Shown here piece by piece: positions 63,233-64,000 of a stretch of DNA of 64,000 bases. A program made the position numbers and the translations under genes. The notes below the pieces were generated by a model. That model searched no databases. It was not told the origin of the DNA and was given only the letters and a program-made list of their open reading frames with translations. Origin of the DNA: Micrococcus flavus (lineage in GTDB: Bacteria; Actinomycetota; Actinomycetes; Actinomycetales; Micrococcaceae); assembly GCF_014204815.1 (NCBI RefSeq), contig NZ_JACHMC010000001.1:2356001-2420000 (forward strand), given 5' to 3'. Numbering within the stretch: the first letter of the stretch is position 1; each line of letters starts with the position of its first letter.

Positions 63233-63688
63233 ATGGACATCACCGCCCGTGCCGTCGGCCGCGCCCACCTCTGCGACTGGGAGCAGGAGTGCTGCGGCGA
63301 CCCGATCGTCGCCGGGGCGATCCACGAGCTGGTCCTGGTCCTGCAGCCCCCCGTGCAGACGGACCGGCCAGGGTCTCGGACCGCCATCGACTGGATCCTC
63401 ACCCACCACGACGACGGCGGCCCCGCCGGGTCCACTCCGCTGCGGCGGGTGCGGGCCCTGGTCAGGCGCGTCCACGAGGTGTGGCCCACGGGGCGGCTCG
63501 CGGAGATCGACCGCGTCCCCGGCCACGCGGACCTGGTGGCCCCTGAACCGGAGGAGGAGGCCGCCATCGGGGAGGGGGAGGTCGTGTTCACCGCGGCCTA
63601 CGAGCCGGTGCTTCCCGAGACGCCTCGTCCAGGCGGATGGCTCCTCGATCTGGAGATCCTCGAGGACCTCGGTCCGCACACCTGGTGA
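63233..63688 (+). CDS. DUF6578-like small protein
   Basis: 151 residues. VGRAHLCDWEQECCGDPIVAGAIHEL resembles the N-terminus of the DUF6578 family (WQxQCCG). The remainder is acidic and Pro-rich with no catalytic pattern. TAGTGT lies 7 bases before the ATG (leaderless). Function unknown. Confidence 0.55.
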   Translation: MDITARAVGRAHLCDWEQECCGDPIVAGAIHELVLVLQPPVQTDRPGSRTAIDWILTHHDDGGPAGSTPLRRVRALVRRVHEVWPTGRLAEIDRVPGHADLVAPEPEEEAAIGEGEVVFTAAYEPVLPETPRPGGWLLDLEILEDLGPHTW

Positions 63689-63748
63689 GTCGCGGCTCCG
63701 CAGGTCACCGCGCTCCGTCCCCATCACCCGTGCCGCTACCGTGACCCC

Positions 63749-64000
63749 ATGCCCACCCCCTTCGCCGACCTCGCCGCGCGCCGCGGCGTCGCCTTCCCGC
63801 GGCGCACCGAGCGGCTGACGCTCACCCCGTTCGTCGCCGACGACGCCGACGCCGTCTTCGCCTTCTGCCGCCTCGAGGAGGTGTGGACGTGGACGTCCGG
63901 CCGGGCCGAGTCCGCCGCGGAGCTGCGGGAGAGCTACCTCGCCACGGGCGACCAGCTGACGGTGCGGGCCGGCGAGGCGATCATCGGCGTCGGGAAGCTG
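63749..64000 (+). CDS. GNAT family acetyltransferase (cut by window end)
   Basis: 84 residues before the edge. RTERLTLTPFVADDADAVFAFCRLEEVWTW is the N-terminal part of RimJ/RimL-type acetyltransferases (part: TERLTLTPFVADDADAV), and AGEAIIGVGKL begins the strand before the acetyl-CoA loop. TACCGT with a 6-base spacer precedes the ATG. The substrate cannot be read. Confidence 0.75.
   Translation, partial: MPTPFADLAARRGVAFPRRTERLTLTPFVADDADAVFAFCRLEEVWTWTSGRAESAAELRESYLATGDQLTVRAGEAIIGVGKL

Overview
The window is very GC-rich (about 72%) and actinobacterial. The gene order trxB - kinase-like protein - murJ - Nudix - pcnA, followed by ino1 and rpsF-ssb-rpsR-rplI, is the arrangement that flanks the chromosome origin in Micrococcaceae and, partly rearranged, in mycobacteria. 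Protein content (ISL3 elements, a three-gene RimK set, OafA-type acyltransferase) fits a Micrococcus or close relative. That genus call is inference from synteny and base composition; no search was possible.

Region 1 (1-21,950) is conserved core. It holds thioredoxin reductase (cut by the window edge), a separate membrane pseudokinase next to the MurJ lipid II flippase, a Nudix hydrolase divergent from the CCA-adding enzyme, formate-tetrahydrofolate ligase, a membrane O-acyltransferase, inositol-phosphate synthase, a GT87-type mannosyltransferase, an M18 aminopeptidase, and the S6-SSB-S18-L9 cluster. A DUF559 nuclease-like gene lies between two copies of a long palindrome. The rpsF leader can fold so that its Shine-Dalgarno is paired.

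Region 2 (21,950-35,060) is metabolic. A RimK-type ligase with a fused TrkA-C domain is transcribed away from a retropepsin-like/zinc-protease-family protein and an aspartoacylase-like deacylase. Two operons around a LysR regulator then encode a TAXI-TRAP importer, a class III CoA-transferase, a glutaryl-CoA-dehydrogenase-like enzyme, a second acyl-CoA dehydrogenase, enoyl-CoA hydratase and 3-hydroxyacyl-CoA dehydrogenase. Together these could import glutarate or a similar dicarboxylate and degrade it to acetoacetyl-CoA. A 785-bp gene-free stretch before dnaB carries about ten DnaA-box-like nonamers in 280 bp.

Region 3 (37,230-64,000) is an accessory island starting directly after dnaB. It begins with an AT-richer Doc/Fic gene joined to a truncated nuclease gene. 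It contains four different GIY-YIG proteins, a type III restriction system whose mod gene is split by an insertion sequence, and an IS3-family element itself split by two ISL3 elements, all with legible target duplications. It also contains Schlafen/AlbA_2 proteins (one intact, one broken), a FitAB/VapBC-type toxin-antitoxin pair, an Abi_2 HEPN protein preceded by a probable short terminated RNA, a class II Fic protein with a strong operator, several DUF proteins and several gene remnants. The mix looks like a defence and mobile-element hot spot under active decay.

Across the window many genes lack a Shine-Dalgarno and have a -10-like hexamer 6 or 7 bases before the start codon, indicating widespread leaderless transcripts. 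I used this pattern to choose several start codons. No tRNA, rRNA or CRISPR array was seen.
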